From Knoxdaviesia capensis (taxonomy: Eukaryota; Ascomycota; Sordariomycetes; Microascales; Gondwanamycetaceae): a DNA stretch of 64,000 nt. The notes beneath the pieces were generated by a model, which saw nothing but the letters and a program-made list of their open reading frames with translations, was not told the origin of the DNA and searched no databases. Of this stretch, positions 1-12,360 are shown in pieces. The stretch lies in assembly GCA_001510575.1 (NCBI GenBank), contig LNGK01000005.1, forward strand, positions 3,658,574 to 3,722,573, written 5' to 3'. Positions within the stretch are counted from its first letter, which is position 1. The number at the start of each line of letters is the position of its first letter. Both the position numbers and the translations under genes were made by a program.

Positions 1-1155
1 GTCTTGAATATTGGCAAATTGAACATGGCCATTCCCACAAAAGAGTCCTCCCAGGACTCTGTTGCAGAGGCTGTCCAGCAACTGCGGGACGCGTTGTCGC
101 AGTCCCTGGAGCCACGCGTGTTGAATGTACCTGAGCCTCCGGGACACCATGGAGACAACTTAGCTAGAGTTTCGGTTCTATTTTCGGGGGGACTGGACTG
201 TACCGTCTTAGCCCGGCTGGTAAGCGATCTAGTGCCTATCGAACAGGGCATCGACTTGATCAACGTTGCCTTTGAGAATCCGCGGGTTGTGGCCCAGCTA
301 CGGGGGAAGACCGAGAACGTATTGGAAGACATATACGAAATGTGCCCAGATCGGATCACTGGGAGGAAGTCTTTGGCCGAGCTCGAGGCTTGCTGTCCAG
401 ACCGGCCATGGAGATTCATAGCGGTAAGAAACATGGCCTTGTTGACTTTGGGCATTGCTGATGCCCTAACATAGCAACATTCAACAGGTAAACATTCCTT
501 ATTCAGAGTACCTCAGCCACAAATCGGAGGTGATCTCTCTAATCCGGCCACACAACACCGAAATGGACCTGTCGATTGCCTGCGCGCTCTACTTTGCCGC
601 CCGTGGCATCGGCTATGCCAACGACGCACCCTGCGCCACATCCGCCCGTGTGCTCTTCTCCGGCCTCGGCGCCGACGAGCTGTTCGGCGGCTACGTGCGC
701 CACGCCTCCGCCTTCACCAATCCGTCCAACGGCGGGTATGCCGGCTTGCTCAGCGAGCTGCTTCTCGACGTATCACGTCTTGGAAAACGCAACCTGGGCC
801 GTGACGATCGGGCCATGTCGCACTGGGGCCGTGAAGTGCGGTTCCCGTTCTTGGACGAGGATCTGGTGCTGTGGGCGCTGAACTGCCCGGTGTGGCTGAA
901 GTGCGATTTTGGAGACCCCGAGGGCGTGCATTGCGGTGGGATCGAGCCGGCTAAGCGCGTGCTGAGGGTCCTAGCTGAACAGCTGGGGATGCCGGGTGTC
1001 GCTAGGGAGAAGAAGCGTGCGGTAAGCTGTCTTTGCCGTGTCTTTCCAAGTTCCCAACTGACGATCCTGTGTTCATGCTATTCAAGATCCAGTTCGGCTC
1101 AAGGACAGCCAAGATGGAGTCCGGTCGAGTGAAGGGAACGAATGTTCTCAGTTGA
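1..1155 (+). CDS. Asparagine synthetase domain-containing protein (ASNSD1-like), C-terminal part, 5' truncated by window
   Basis: Exons read 1-423, 488-1021 and 1087-1155 (stop TGA 1153-1155), with introns of 64 and 65 nt; the frame is open at base 1, so the N-terminal part lies outside. About 38-47 residues before the end of the first 100 codons is the ATP-pyrophosphatase P-loop-like motif SGGLDC. The second exon carries LFSGLGADELFGGY, the second signature of the asparagine synthetase synthase domain, and later RFPFLDEDL. The last exon reads IQFGSRTAKMESGR, typical of the C-terminus of ASNSD1-type proteins. In asparagine synthetase this domain adenylates aspartate and transfers ammonia from an N-terminal glutaminase domain; for the ASNSD1 branch the real substrate is not settled. 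The glutaminase half would be upstream of the window. It is tail-to-tail with the methyltransferase gene. Family assignment is firm; enzymatic role is inferred. Confidence 0.85.
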
Positions 1156-1751
1156 TGTTTAGTAAGTTCCTGTTTTCTCTTTTTATCCCGCCTGGCGATG
1201 ATGACCAACAGATACTTTTGAGGCCACCCCACTCTATTCGACCTGCTTATGTTGTACTCGGCGTATGGGCGATGGGTCTCTCGGGATCCGTTCTTGCACT
1301 GGCCTAGATGCGCGTGTTCTCGCTTGTCGATAACCCCTTCTGGCTCATTCACGAAGACGACAGTCTTGCTCATCCGCTGCGGTTTCACATGGCGTTCACG
1401 GCGATGGAGAATGGGTGTGGTTCTGTGACTAGACAAAAGGCAAGTCTGAGCCAGGTGTTTTTCCATTTCTGTGCTTATCTTCGTGGGGACTCGAAATTCA
1501 GTGTACGAACAACGCTGAGACAGCTGTGGAAGGACAAACTGCGTTATGCATCACCATCAAGAACTCGCTAATCAATAAGCCATCGATTTGACATCTTCCT
1601 CCAGGCCATCTATAGAGGAGGGTTAAGTGGTATAGTATAATAAACTAATAGCCCGTAAGTAACTGATTCCAACCCAAAAATACCAAAAAGTGACCGAATT
1701 CCAAGACATCCAAACTTCCGTGCCAGGCAACAGCACTTTCTCTTTTCCGCT
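1156..1751. other. Intergenic, convergent 3' ends
   Basis: About 600 bases lie between the stops of two converging genes. I see short open frames without a recognisable product and no repeats. Both 3' untranslated regions probably end here. Confidence 0.6.
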
Positions 1752-3446
1752 TTACGGTCGCCGTCCGTAGACGACCCAGAAGTTCCAATACGCATGGATC
1801 TTGCGATTCGCGAGATCCTTGCGCACGAGGGCCATGAACACGGAGACCTCCTCGGCGGACCAGCCCAGCGCGCGGGTGAACAGGGCGAGGCTCATGGACT
1901 CGCAGCCCCAGGTGAAGTTCTCGAGGGCCCAGCGGCCGATCTCCTTGTAGCGCGGGTCCTTGGGCCAGGTGTTGATGGGCCACTTGATGGGCACGGCGAC
2001 GATGTCGCGGAAGCCGGCGTCGGCCATCATGGCCGGCACCTTGCTGATGGCGTCCAGCGGGAACCCGGCCATGCTGGCGGCCTCGTGCATGTGGGCGTGC
2101 CAAAGCGCGAGCGGCGAGTCGTCGGCGAGGGTGTCGTCGTCGCACTTGATCACGAAGTCGACGTCGTGCACTTCGACGAAGCCGTCTGTCTCGAGGAATC
2201 TGTGTGGTGTTGTGGTTAGAAAATGGGGAGGGGGGAATAATGGGTGGGGAGGGGAAAGAGAGAGAGAGAGAGAGTGCGCACTCATAGCTCTGGCGGAAGA
2301 ACTTGGGCCAGTCCTGGAAGGCGCCGATCATCAGCTGGCAGTGGATATAGTCGAACTTGCTAGTGAAGTTCCACGGTTGTTCTAGGTCGTCGACTTCGAA
2401 CCTGAGATTTGTAGGGATACTGGCGTGGGAAAGAGGATGTTGTTAGTTTGAAGCAGAGCATTTCTACGAGGTTCTAGAAGTGCCTTCTTACTTTGGCGGC
2501 TGAACGGGGGCGATATCGACTCCCAGAACCTCGGATTCCGGGTGTTCGTCGGCTGCGAGACATCATTAGCAGATGAGATCGACCGACAGAATACAGTACA
2601 TGGCCACTTTGGCTGCGGAGCGAGGCATCATACCAAAGTCAATAGTCCACACGCCTGTTCCACAGCCGACATCCAGCACGCGTCGCAAGTTGATGTGTGG
2701 CGCGAGCGAGCTCTGGCGGTCTAGCGTTAGCCGCACGAGATGGCACTGGAAGTCCAAGCGTTCTATCTCTTGCTGCAGTATCGGGAGGAGCGTCAGTGTC
2801 TGAGTTCTGAGACAGTGTCCAGGATAGTGTATAAGATCTCTTACCTCGTCCATTGGAAGCACGTATTCTACACAGTGCAGATGAGACATGTTAGAATGTG
2901 GTTCAGATCTGTTGACAGCAGGCCTCAAGGCTGCACGTAAAGAGAACCACTTACTCGCTCCAAGGTAGCCCTGATATTGGCGTCCATGTTCCCTGACTTG
3001 CTGGATCAACTCGTCTCTTAGTGACGTGGTCGAAGATTGGAACTGGAAGGTAAAACTGTGTGTTAATTTGAGATACTTATGGTCTGACATTGATTATTGC
3101 GACTTACGCTTCCAACTGCCGAATCGCCATCATCAGTGACAACCTCTTCTGAGTTCACATCCTACATATCAGAAACAGCGCCTGTTAGTTAAAGACCCTC
3201 TATGTGGTTCCGCCGTAGGGGGAATATCGCCCATAGAACACTCACATCGGCTTCCAGCTGTGCAGGCACCGCCTCCGGATCGTTAAGAATGGTGGCGAAA
3301 TAGCCGCCGCCGGCGGGCGGCGAGGCCGGCGATTTGGCGCCGCTGTTGGACTTGGGCGACGCCGGAGCCTGCGGAGATGCCGGCGGCTCGGACTTGCGTG
3401 CGGAGTCGGCCGCCTTCGACGCGTCCGGGGGCAGTGAGTCCGACAT
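1752..3446 (-). CDS. SAM-dependent methyltransferase, LaeA/TAM-domain type
   Basis: Eight exons on the minus strand: 3446-3246, 3161-3108, 3042-2955, 2867-2845, 2772-2634, 2552-2492, 2419-2282 and 2199-1752, giving 383 aa. The fourth exon is only 23 nt. The start is ATG 3446-3444, followed by a Pro/Ala/Ser-rich low-complexity leader of about 60 residues. Motif I of class I methyltransferases is clear (VLDVGCGTGVWTIDF), followed by the acidic ribose-binding loop (SEVLGVDIAPVQPP) and FEVDDLEQPW, then FDYIHCQLMIGAFQDW. The order and the YVLPMDE segment before motif I match the fungal LaeA-like/UMTA family. Members methylate small molecules or act as regulators; nothing here tells which. All joins preserve frame. 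A purine-rich stretch at 3640-3960 on the plus strand (pyrimidine-rich on the gene strand) marks the likely promoter/leader. No other secondary-metabolite core gene is adjacent. Confidence 0.85.
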
Positions 3447-6400
3447 TGCGGGCAGCGATGCAGACGACCAAGACACTGGAAGAGGGGCAATGGGTGGACG
3501 GTATGGACAGTGCCGGGGCCGGCCGGGGGACGGGACTGATAGGCGCGTGACACACAGCAAACGAGTGGTTTGGGCACAACAGAGCGCGCGCGTTTGGCAA
3601 AAACCGTGAGTCTCCAGCAGTGGTGAAAACCAGAAACCTGACCGAGAATCAAGAGAAAGCGTGAAAGAGTGGCAGAAACGGTTGGGGACGAACCAAGACT
3701 TCTTTTTCTGGGGGGCAGGCGTTCGCAGAGAGAGAGAGAGAAAAGAAAATACTCAGTTGGCACACGTCAAGGTGGGAGCGAAAAAGACTAGGCACTCGTG
3801 GGATGCTTGCCAAGAGAAAACGATACGGGGCCAGATTTGGTGGAGTGGCAGCCAATTATTGACAAACATGCACGAGAGAGGACTGGACGGGATCACGTAG
3901 GATCAGCTGGAACCAAGAGGGGGAAACCCAAAGAGAGCAGAGAGAGAGCGTCCCGGAAGCCGTGAAGTCGGATTTTCTTCCCTCCTGCTTCTTGCTTCTT
4001 CTGGGACAGGCATAACAGTCAACGGAGATTCCAGGAGCATGGCATTGGTTCAACGGGTTACGAGGATACGATAGAGCAGAACACTTGGGAAAAGGGGATA
4101 TATTGGCATGGACGAGGGGAGGGATCAGAGAACTCTCACTCGGGGAGGAGATAGGCTGTGGCAATTTTGGAGACAGAGACCGGACAGACATGGGCCACCA
4201 AAGCACCCCTCTTTCGGCGGTTCGATACGACGTTTTCTTGAAGTTTTCATTCGCTTGGACAAAGAAGCCTGGTAGGATTTTGACTGCAACATTCTTTTTC
4301 TAGGTCTAGTTGCTCCAGAAGTTGAGATAAGGTGACAAGTTATTCGTTGAACAAACATAGACCACGGGAACTCGGCAGACTGGACAACACCACTCGGCCT
4401 CCACTACTGTACTGAACTATTGTATGGGGCTGGCATGTTCGTCGTCTCCAAAAACACTGACGAGACGGCGGAAGCGACTCCCATTAGTCCCCGAAGCAAT
4501 CACAAGCCAGACGCAGCCAAGACCCTGGCGGCGACAGTGGGCTTTGCGTTGTTCTGGATTGGTCAGGATGCCCGAGAGTGGGGGACAGAGGGGAGAGAAG
4601 AGGAGGAGGAGGGAAGAAGCAACAGAAGAAGCCTTCCCGCTTTCAGGCCAGGACGAAGCTGCATGATATTGATTGTAACCTGTCACTTTCTCCTTGGGCT
4701 CCACCTGCACCGAGAAAGAGCCCTGAACCGGTTTAGTCTGGGTTTTGATGCCACCGAAGAACGAAGGTCCAATACGGTATGTGTTGATATCGCATACAGT
4801 GTTGCAGAGCAGGGTAGCCGAGAAGCCAGGGTCCAAATAGTGGTGTGGTGGAGTGAGATTGTGTCTGTTGGCTCTTTTTGTTCTCTCGTTTCTGACCACC
4901 GATGGCGAAATCGTTGGTGGCATTGCACTCTTCCCGTCCCGCCAACACACACTTTTTTCCCGCAATTCTTCACCCTAACCGTGAAGAATGTTTTGTTTGT
5001 CGTGATGGCCAAAGTTTCATTTAATTCTCCACGACAGGGAGGATTTTCCGAATATAAGAAAATTCGAGACAACACACACACTCTCTCTGTATTTTCATAT
5101 CCCGCTTTCTCCAAAATGTGGAGATGGATGAACGAACAAAGCCAAAGACATTTTTGATAGATGATTAAGCTTCTAAACCCGCTAGAAATCTCACTGGGTT
5201 CTAGGGAGTTTCTAGTGGGTTTATAGCGCTCTTTCCTCCGTCCAAACGGGGCGCGCCGGGGAAATCCCGTGTCGCTCCTTCCTTTGCACAACCCGCGCAA
5301 CGACGACGACACTTTCACTCATCGTCAGATCGTTCACGTGTGTGGGACGTCCAACGATGACAGCCGCGAGTTATGGTGCATGCAAGACGTAGTTGATTCT
5401 CTGCGTATAGAACAGAGTGGCTCTAAGCCTCTTACGACGGACATCCCCTTACAGGCTTTTACCATTCAGACCTCCCCAAGGCTAAGAAATGAGGCTTTCC
5501 CCCATGGGGCGAGACAGGACCTGAAATCAAACCCATGGCCTGGTAAGGAGTCGAGACGAGAGGCACAGAGGACACACGAGTTTACCCCGATAACCACGGA
5601 CTCTGTCACGGTGGCCACAACGTGGACGGAAAGAGTGGCATCCCAATGATCCCATTAAATATTGGGCTTGGATCCCTGGTCCAGTTTTTGACAGACAGGG
5701 AGAAGCCTGCCAACGGAGGAAATTTGACCAGTGCCTCCATTTTGCGACACGAAGGCAACTTGCCTTTGGGGATACTGTTGACGAGACCCAACGGCCAGTT
5801 GCATGCAATATCATAAGATCCCCCTCCACAGTCTTGTCCTCGTGCATCCCATGGGCCTTCAGAACGCCCGAACACCGGACGAGATTTTCCAAGTCCTGCA
5901 GCTCACCCTCAGCTCGGTGTAGATCCAGTAAGGCCTAGTAATTCCGCTAACAAGGTTTCCTCTCCTCACTTACTTTCTGACTTGGCTTACGATGGCCTTG
6001 AGGCAATTGTCCCCACGGTTCCTTGCTCCTTCTCCTCTCGTCCAAGCCTCCAGAGTCCGTCTGTCCCCCCCAAGGTCCAGGTTTGGACCATCAGTGGGCT
6101 TGGGTTTCTCTTTGACTGAGTCTGGAATTCGCGGAGTTTGCCTCGAGTAACACATGTTGTCTCAACCGTTTCCTTAGCTTATCAAGATGTGGGAAACTGT
6201 CCTATCATGTCCTAGCCGATTATTTTTACGCGTATCCCACTGATCCCCCGGTGCTGTTCGACTTGCGCCAGCTGGCTTTCTTATCTTCTTTTGTAATACA
6301 TGATTAGAGTCCAACGTTGACTTTGGGCTCTTCTTCTCTTTCCACTTGAGATTTGTATAGTATGTCCTAACGAGGCGTCCAGATTCGTTTCAGTTTGAGG

Positions 6401-6567
6401 TTTCTCTTCCTCTTCCCGTATCGTCGCGGCAACCCTTTAGATCATACTGCACCCTCCATACTCTGGATTCTTCCTGTCGCTCTCCGTTCTCGCGCTGCAC
6501 GAGCTACTCGTGGTCTCAACTCCTAACCCGCTCCCTCACTCCATCCCTTCCGTCCCCCACGCACACA
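3447..6567. other. Divergent intergenic region, 3.1 kb
   Basis: The space separates the methyltransferase (leftward) from the P450 (rightward). It holds open frames up to 245 codons (4420-5157), but these have no recognisable domain and mixed low-complexity composition, so I do not call them genes. A strong inverted repeat sits at 5174-5223. The segment 6330-6565 is pyrimidine-rich and is the likely P450 leader. Confidence 0.55.
5174..5223. repeat. Inverted repeat, 15-bp arms with 20-bp spacer
   Basis: The left arm TAAACCCGCTAGAAA (5174-5188) and right arm TTTCTAGTGGGTTTA (5209-5223) are reverse complements with a single mismatch. The spacer repeats parts of the arm (GGGTTCTAG). It could form a hairpin, bind a dimeric factor, or be a small decayed terminal-repeat element; it is far from either flanking start codon. 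Confidence 0.75.
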
Positions 6568-8554
6568 ATGGCCACTCTATCTGTCCTCCGGAATCTTCCC
6601 GGAACCACAGTTGTGGCATCTGTGGCCGCCGCGTCGCTGGTGGCCTTCACCATCCACACTACCATCGTTTGGTACCGTCTTTCGCACATTCCTGGGCCGT
6701 TCTGGGCCGCATTCTCCAAGTACTGGATGGTGAGCCAGTCGTTAAAGGGCCGCCAGCCGACTGCCATCAAGGAGGCCAACGATAAATATGGTGTGTACTG
6801 CTGTTTTGAGGGAACATCCAAGTTCTCCATTCCCGTAACCTATGCTAACTGTAGATGCTCCGTTGTAGGCTCTCTGATCCGGATTGGACCCAATGAGCTG
6901 ATTACCGATGATCCGGAGGTGCTCCGGAGGATGATGGCGGTTCGGTCGACTTACTCGCGTGGGCCTTGTAAGTTCATTCACCTTGAAGTATTTTGCTGGT
7001 TCATGCCCACCAGTTTATGATGCTGATACGGTAAAACACAGGGTACGACGCTATGAGGTTCGATCCCACCCGGGACAACCTCTTTTCCATGAGAGATGAG
7101 GCTGCGCATACCAAGCTGCGCAGCATGATGGCTGCCGGCGTAAGTATCACCCACGCACTTGCGTTTGCCAACCTCTCTAACCTCACAATAGTATGCCGGA
7201 AAAGAGAACGAGTCGATGGAGAGCACCATCGACAAGCAAATCGGCCAGCTGGTCGCCCTGATCAGCAGCAAGTACATCTCCGAGGGCGCAGACTTCAAGC
7301 CGATGGACCTGGCGCAGAAGATCCAGTACTTCACACTGGACGTGATCAGCGACCTGGCGTTCGGCAGGGCGTTCGGCTATCTGACGCAAGACGACGACGT
7401 GTTCGACTACATCAAGATCACGGCGACGTTCATCCCGATCATGCTGGTGCTGGCGAACGTCCCGGCGCTGGCGCGGCTGCTGCAGTCGCCGATGATGCGC
7501 GGCATGATGCCGAAGGCGAGCGACAAGCTCGGCTTCGGCGCGTTCATCGGCGTGGCCAAGCGGCTGGTGCACGAGCGCTTCGCCAAGATCGCCGCGGTCG
7601 AGAAGGGCGGCGACAGCGCTGCGGCGGCGGCGCTGCCGCGCGACATGCTCGCCAGCTTCATCCGCCACGGCGTCGACCAGGAGGCGGCGTCGGGCGAGGC
7701 CCTGCTGCAGGTGGTGGCGGGCAGCGACACCAGCGCGTCGACCATCCGCATGGCCATGCTCGGGCTGGTGAGCAACCCGCCGGCGTACGCGCGGCTGCAG
7801 CGCGAGATTGACGCGCAGGTGGCGGCAGGGGCGATTTCGTCGCCGATCACCGACGCCGAGGCGCGCAAGCTGCCGTACCTGCAGGCCGTGATCAAGGAGT
7901 CGCTGCGGGTGCTGCCGCCCGCGGCCGGCACGTTCTTCAAGACCGTCCCGCCGGAGGGTGATGTGATTGATGGCAAGTTCATCCCCGGCGGCACGCAGAT
8001 CGGGTCGTCGCCGTTCGGCATCCACCACTGCAAGGCGCTGTTTGGCGAGGACGCCGAGGTGTTCCGGCCCGAGCGGTGGACCGAGGCGTCGCCGGAGGAC
8101 TTCGCCCGCATGTCGAGCACGGTCGACCTGGTGTTCCACTATGGCAAGTACCAGTGTCTGGGCAAGACGGTGGCGCTGATGGAGTTCAACAAGGTGTTTG
8201 TCGAGGTATGTTTTTTCTTTCTTTTTTTTTTTCTTTTTTCCGATTGTTCCCTTTTTCCCAAGGACGATGATCTCTTTTCTACGCTGCATCGTCTTGTACT
8301 AACGAGCATTGAACAACAGCTTCTCCGGCGCTTTGACTTTGCGCTGGTCAACTCGGCCAACCCTGCCAAAATCAGCAATGCCGTAAGTATCATCATCACC
8401 GTCTGTGTGGTTTCTTTTTCTGCCCGGCATGAACGACTGTGTCGATGCCGGATGTTCCGGAACGCAGCAACTAATCTGATCTTTTCTTTTCTGGTTGCAG
8501 GGTATCTGGATCATCGAGGATTTCTGGGTGCGTGTCACCAAGCGTGACATCTAA
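6568..8554 (+). CDS. Cytochrome P450 monooxygenase
   Basis: Six exons, 6568-6790, 6869-6967, 7042-7139, 7192-8205, 8320-8382 and 8501-8554, encode 516 aa. The N-terminus has one hydrophobic anchor (residues about 10-32) followed by the proline hinge HIPGPFWA, so the enzyme should sit in the ER membrane. The I-helix oxygen-activation motif reads VVAGSDTSAST, the K-helix ExxR is ESLR, the PERF-type motif is FRPERW, and the heme-binding loop is FHYGKYQCLGK with the axial cysteine near residue 462. The overall pattern resembles fungal pisatin-demethylase-like P450s; the substrate cannot be read from sequence. The fourth exon is very GC-rich at third codon positions, which creates long meaningless open frames on the opposite strand. 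No polyketide or peptide synthase lies beside it, so a cluster role is not supported. A reductase must supply electrons from elsewhere. Confidence 0.93.
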
Positions 8555-11500
8555 GAAGCATTCTCGAAGGCTTCCTCGCGTGTTCTTCCCATGCTGGAAG
8601 ATGCTCACAGACGTGTGTGTCACAACTATGGGATGAGCTGCGATGGTGTCATCTGTCAACTTCATGCTTGACTCCTGGCATAGTCTGCAATCACGGATAT
8701 TGACGACAACAGATGACTCTGACTCCTATCACGACTTGTCCGCCTATCTTCTCGGAGTTCGCTTTCTAGTTCGCTCGCATCTCGCTCCTCTCGATCACAG
8801 TTGTCCCATTTCCATCGACGTGCTTTTCCTGACTTATTCTCCCTTATGATGTTCCTACGATCAGTGGCCCTCTTCCTCCGTCCTGCTTTGCTTTCCCCTC
8901 TTTCAGCCTCTGTTTCTTCCCCTCCTTCGTAGCCATTTTCTGTTATCGGTGTTTATATATCCTAGTTGGTCTTGTTTCAGTTTTCCCGCGAGTCACGAGT
9001 CCTTTATATGTACGCAATTGATAGGGGTGGCCTGTTTAGTATCTTCCAAATTGACCTTAGGCGGTGGCGGTCCTTCGTTGCACGAACGCTTTTGTGGTTG
9101 CTTTTCTCGGTGTATCTTAACGGTATATAGTTCGTTCTATTCTCTCCTATTTTCCCTCACATAAGTCCTGCCTCCCTTCCCTCGTAGCCGATGGCATTTC
9201 ATTATGAGCGACATGGTCAAGCATGACAGACAAGACGCATATGACGTTCGTGTTATGTTTTCTTCAAGAGCGGAGTGGGAATACAAGTAGCGAGTGGCCA
9301 CCGATCAAACAGCTAGGGAAAGAGAGCTGAGATCCTGGGTGGTCTGGGATCACCGCCACATCACTCTGCGTACCGAAATACGGAATACCTTAAGTTTGGG
9401 TGCTATGGCGGGTTCCGCCGGTTAAACAATGAATGCTTTCTTTTTTTCTTCTTCTTTTTTTTTACGGGTTCCGGTACGGGAACATGCAAAAGGGAAAACC
9501 TGGGCTGCAACGGCCACTGAGAAACAATCTGCACCTCAAAATAGGCGAGACGGGCGGTTCACCCAGAAGATGTGCAGCGCGGGGGGCGAGACGTGCAAGC
9601 GAGCTGAGGAGTTGGTGTATCTTGATGATACAGGAGAAATGTCGATGATGTGTCGTCGCTGTTATCGTTTGCAGTTCTCGGAGATCTGAAGTCTGCGTTG
9701 GACCTGTACGAGTATGTATGGCATATATGGAGTAGAGTAGTATGGCATATATGTAGTAGAGTAGTCCTTTTAGGGGGCTTCGCAACTTGAGGACGTGCCA
9801 ACGAGAGGCTCATGAGCTCACCGCCGGTGTCTGGATCTGGATACATGTTTTACACATATACGGTCCTTACGTAGCAGTGTTGACGAGACTCGATAGTATC
9901 CCCGACTACTGCATACGAGCTTCATGCCTCTCTCTCACACATGCACAGAGATCACATCGCCTTGTGAGGACAGCAGTTCCGGGCATTGCTGTGGTGGCGG
10001 TGTGTACCACATGAACCGCAACTCTGGATGATGATGCAGCAGGTTTGATGCACAGCATTCTTTTGGCTCCTCAAGTTTGGTTTGCGTGTTTGGTTGGCCG
10101 GGCTGCAACCCTCCCCCCGTCCCCCCCCCCGTCTGTTCCGGTCCGTGCGGTCGGCGGCCACTCAACAGGTGAGCGGGTGGGAGTTAATATGGAAAAAAAA
10201 AACCATGGTTCCGCCATCGGGCCACGTTCTTTTGGTAAATTAACTCGGGTGGCTATTGGTGTTTCTATGATGCTTTTCTGGCTGGCTGCTTAACCCCATT
10301 TACGTCAGGAAGACCTTTCATTATTGTCGTGTTAATGCTCAGACGTCGATGAAACCCGAACATCCGGCTTTGAAACACGGGTGGGCTCCGGGTTTACCTG
10401 CATCAAGGCCCCTGAATTTTCCATTTCTCTCGGTTTTCACTGGCAGACCTGCAGATTATTGCCCTGGCTTTCACTCTTTATTCCTGCTTCATATGATGGT
10501 CGCTATGGGGAACAATTAATCTGGCGATGATATGATTTTTGGGGCGTGAGAGGTGACTGCAGCCCCGGACGAGTCTGTAAATCTGAGCTTCTGGCTAAAA
10601 AGTGAAGCCCCAAACAAATCAATTCCGAGAAAACACTCGTGAGAATCCGATATACAGGCAAAAAGGGCGATGGACAGAGGTTCCTGATTTCGGGCTTTTG
10701 TGTTTCTCTTAAGGTTCCTGCTCTCCCACCAGAACGCAAATACCGGGCAAGCTGCAGCGTCGATTTCCAGTATGCGATCCCCAAGCTCCCCTGAGGCTGA
10801 AAAAGAGCAGCTCGGGATATCTTGGGAGTTGGTGCACCGGCGTGCCACATCGACCTGTGTCTGAGAGTCCGCTACAACGAGGCTTCTGAATCGGACAAGT
10901 GTCGTCAGGGGACGGACGTGTCGTCTGGTCTGATGTATCTGAGAGATGGAGACAGCAGCTCTCTTGAAAGACGACAGGTGGTCTGTGAGGCTTCCAAAAT
11001 GTCTGTGGGCAGGCCAGGCCTTCCACACATACAACCAACTCCGGCTCTTCCTATCGTTGTATCTGGGGCCAGACTCGTCTGGTCACTAGTAAGAAGCGCA
11101 AGAAGCGTCGTCTTGACCCTTCTCGGAACTTACAACCCGCCACTCATCTAGTCTCGGAGACCCCATCTTCCCTGCACAAAGCCTTCCCCTGGTCTCCTTA
11201 GGTTGCTTTCTTTATCCTGGAGTAGCCCTTGTCTGGCCTGTAGCGTCGTCTGTACTTATAATTTTGCTGTTTTGGCCGTGGGTTGGCCTGGTGCACACGA
11301 CCACTTACACGGAGCCGGCAGAAGTACCTCTGCCACCAGAAGTGTCTGGGAACGGTACATCGCCCCGGCCTGCAAGCTCACATCATCATTTCTAACTGCT
11401 CTCTCACTCCCACCTCAGCAGTTCGTTTTTCCACGTCCATCTCCTGCCTTGTATCTGATCGACTGTTTCGCACGCCACGGCCCACTTGCACTCGCCCACT

Positions 11501-12360
11501 CAACAAGACCTTGAGACATCCACTGATGCTCGCCGTTCACCTTCCCCGGCTCCCGCCAGACTCTCTCATGTGTGTGCTTCTTGCTACATGTCGGATCTCT
11601 GCAGCTGTCGAGTCTGGTTGACTTCTCTGGTTGGTTGCTTGGTGGGAAAAGAACCTGGTTCGAACTTGTGACCTGTGTGGACACGCCCATCATCACTATC
11701 ATCGCCGTGTCTTCCCCCAGTCTGCTTGCTGCTGATCTCCCCTCCTTGCTAGTCACCGCTCTTGGCCTGCTCTCCTGAATATATATGACAGCTATACTTA
11801 TAGAAAAGCTAAAAAGGAAAAGCAAGCCCCCCCTCGTCGCCACATCACCACTTCCTAGACACGTCCACATGTGCCTTTTCTTATCGCCTTTTATATATAG
11901 TGTCGTCTTCGTTCATGCGACTCTCTGTCTTGTGAGGCCTGTTCGCTCCTCTTCCTTCCTTACGCTTCTTTTCTTCTCGACGTCTTCCATTCTCTCTTCC
12001 AGACGGCCGGTCTTACGCTCTCTCCCTGTTCGCTGTGCTGTGTCTCAGTCGATCTCTCTCTTTCTCCTCTCTTCTTCTCATTTCCTTTTTCCTCATTAGT
12101 TCTTTCTAACTGCTTTCTTTTTCTCTCCCTCATTGCGTTACACACTGTTCATGTTGGATACACAAACAGTCCCTGAGCTTGACGCTCCAGAACGGCACTA
12201 GAACTTCTCTGGTAGATCGTGTCACCTCTCTCTCTTCTTCCTCTCCTTGCTCCTTTCCTTTTTACTACATCTTTCTTAATATCAACTCTCCAATTCCATC
12301 CCACCACCGTTCCTTTCCCTTCTCGTCATTTCTTTGTTCCATCTCACCACCGCAGCCACC
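8555..12360. other. Intergenic region, 3.8 kb
   Basis: No open frame here looks like a known protein. It contains a 24-bp tandem duplication (9717-9764), a poly-C stretch near 10114-10134, and a strongly pyrimidine-rich leader from about 11880 to 12360 that runs directly into the next start codon. Confidence 0.55.
9717..9764. repeat. Tandem duplication, 2 x 24 bp
   Basis: Two adjacent 24-bp copies (9717-9740 and 9741-9764) differ at one base. Each contains TATGGCATATATG followed by AGTAGAGTAG. It lies in non-coding DNA. Confidence 0.85.

Noticed and set aside
4420..5157. 245-codon open frame between the methyltransferase and the P450
   Set aside because: No domain, no conserved motif, and a competing frame on the other strand. 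The DNA has no coding-like codon bias.
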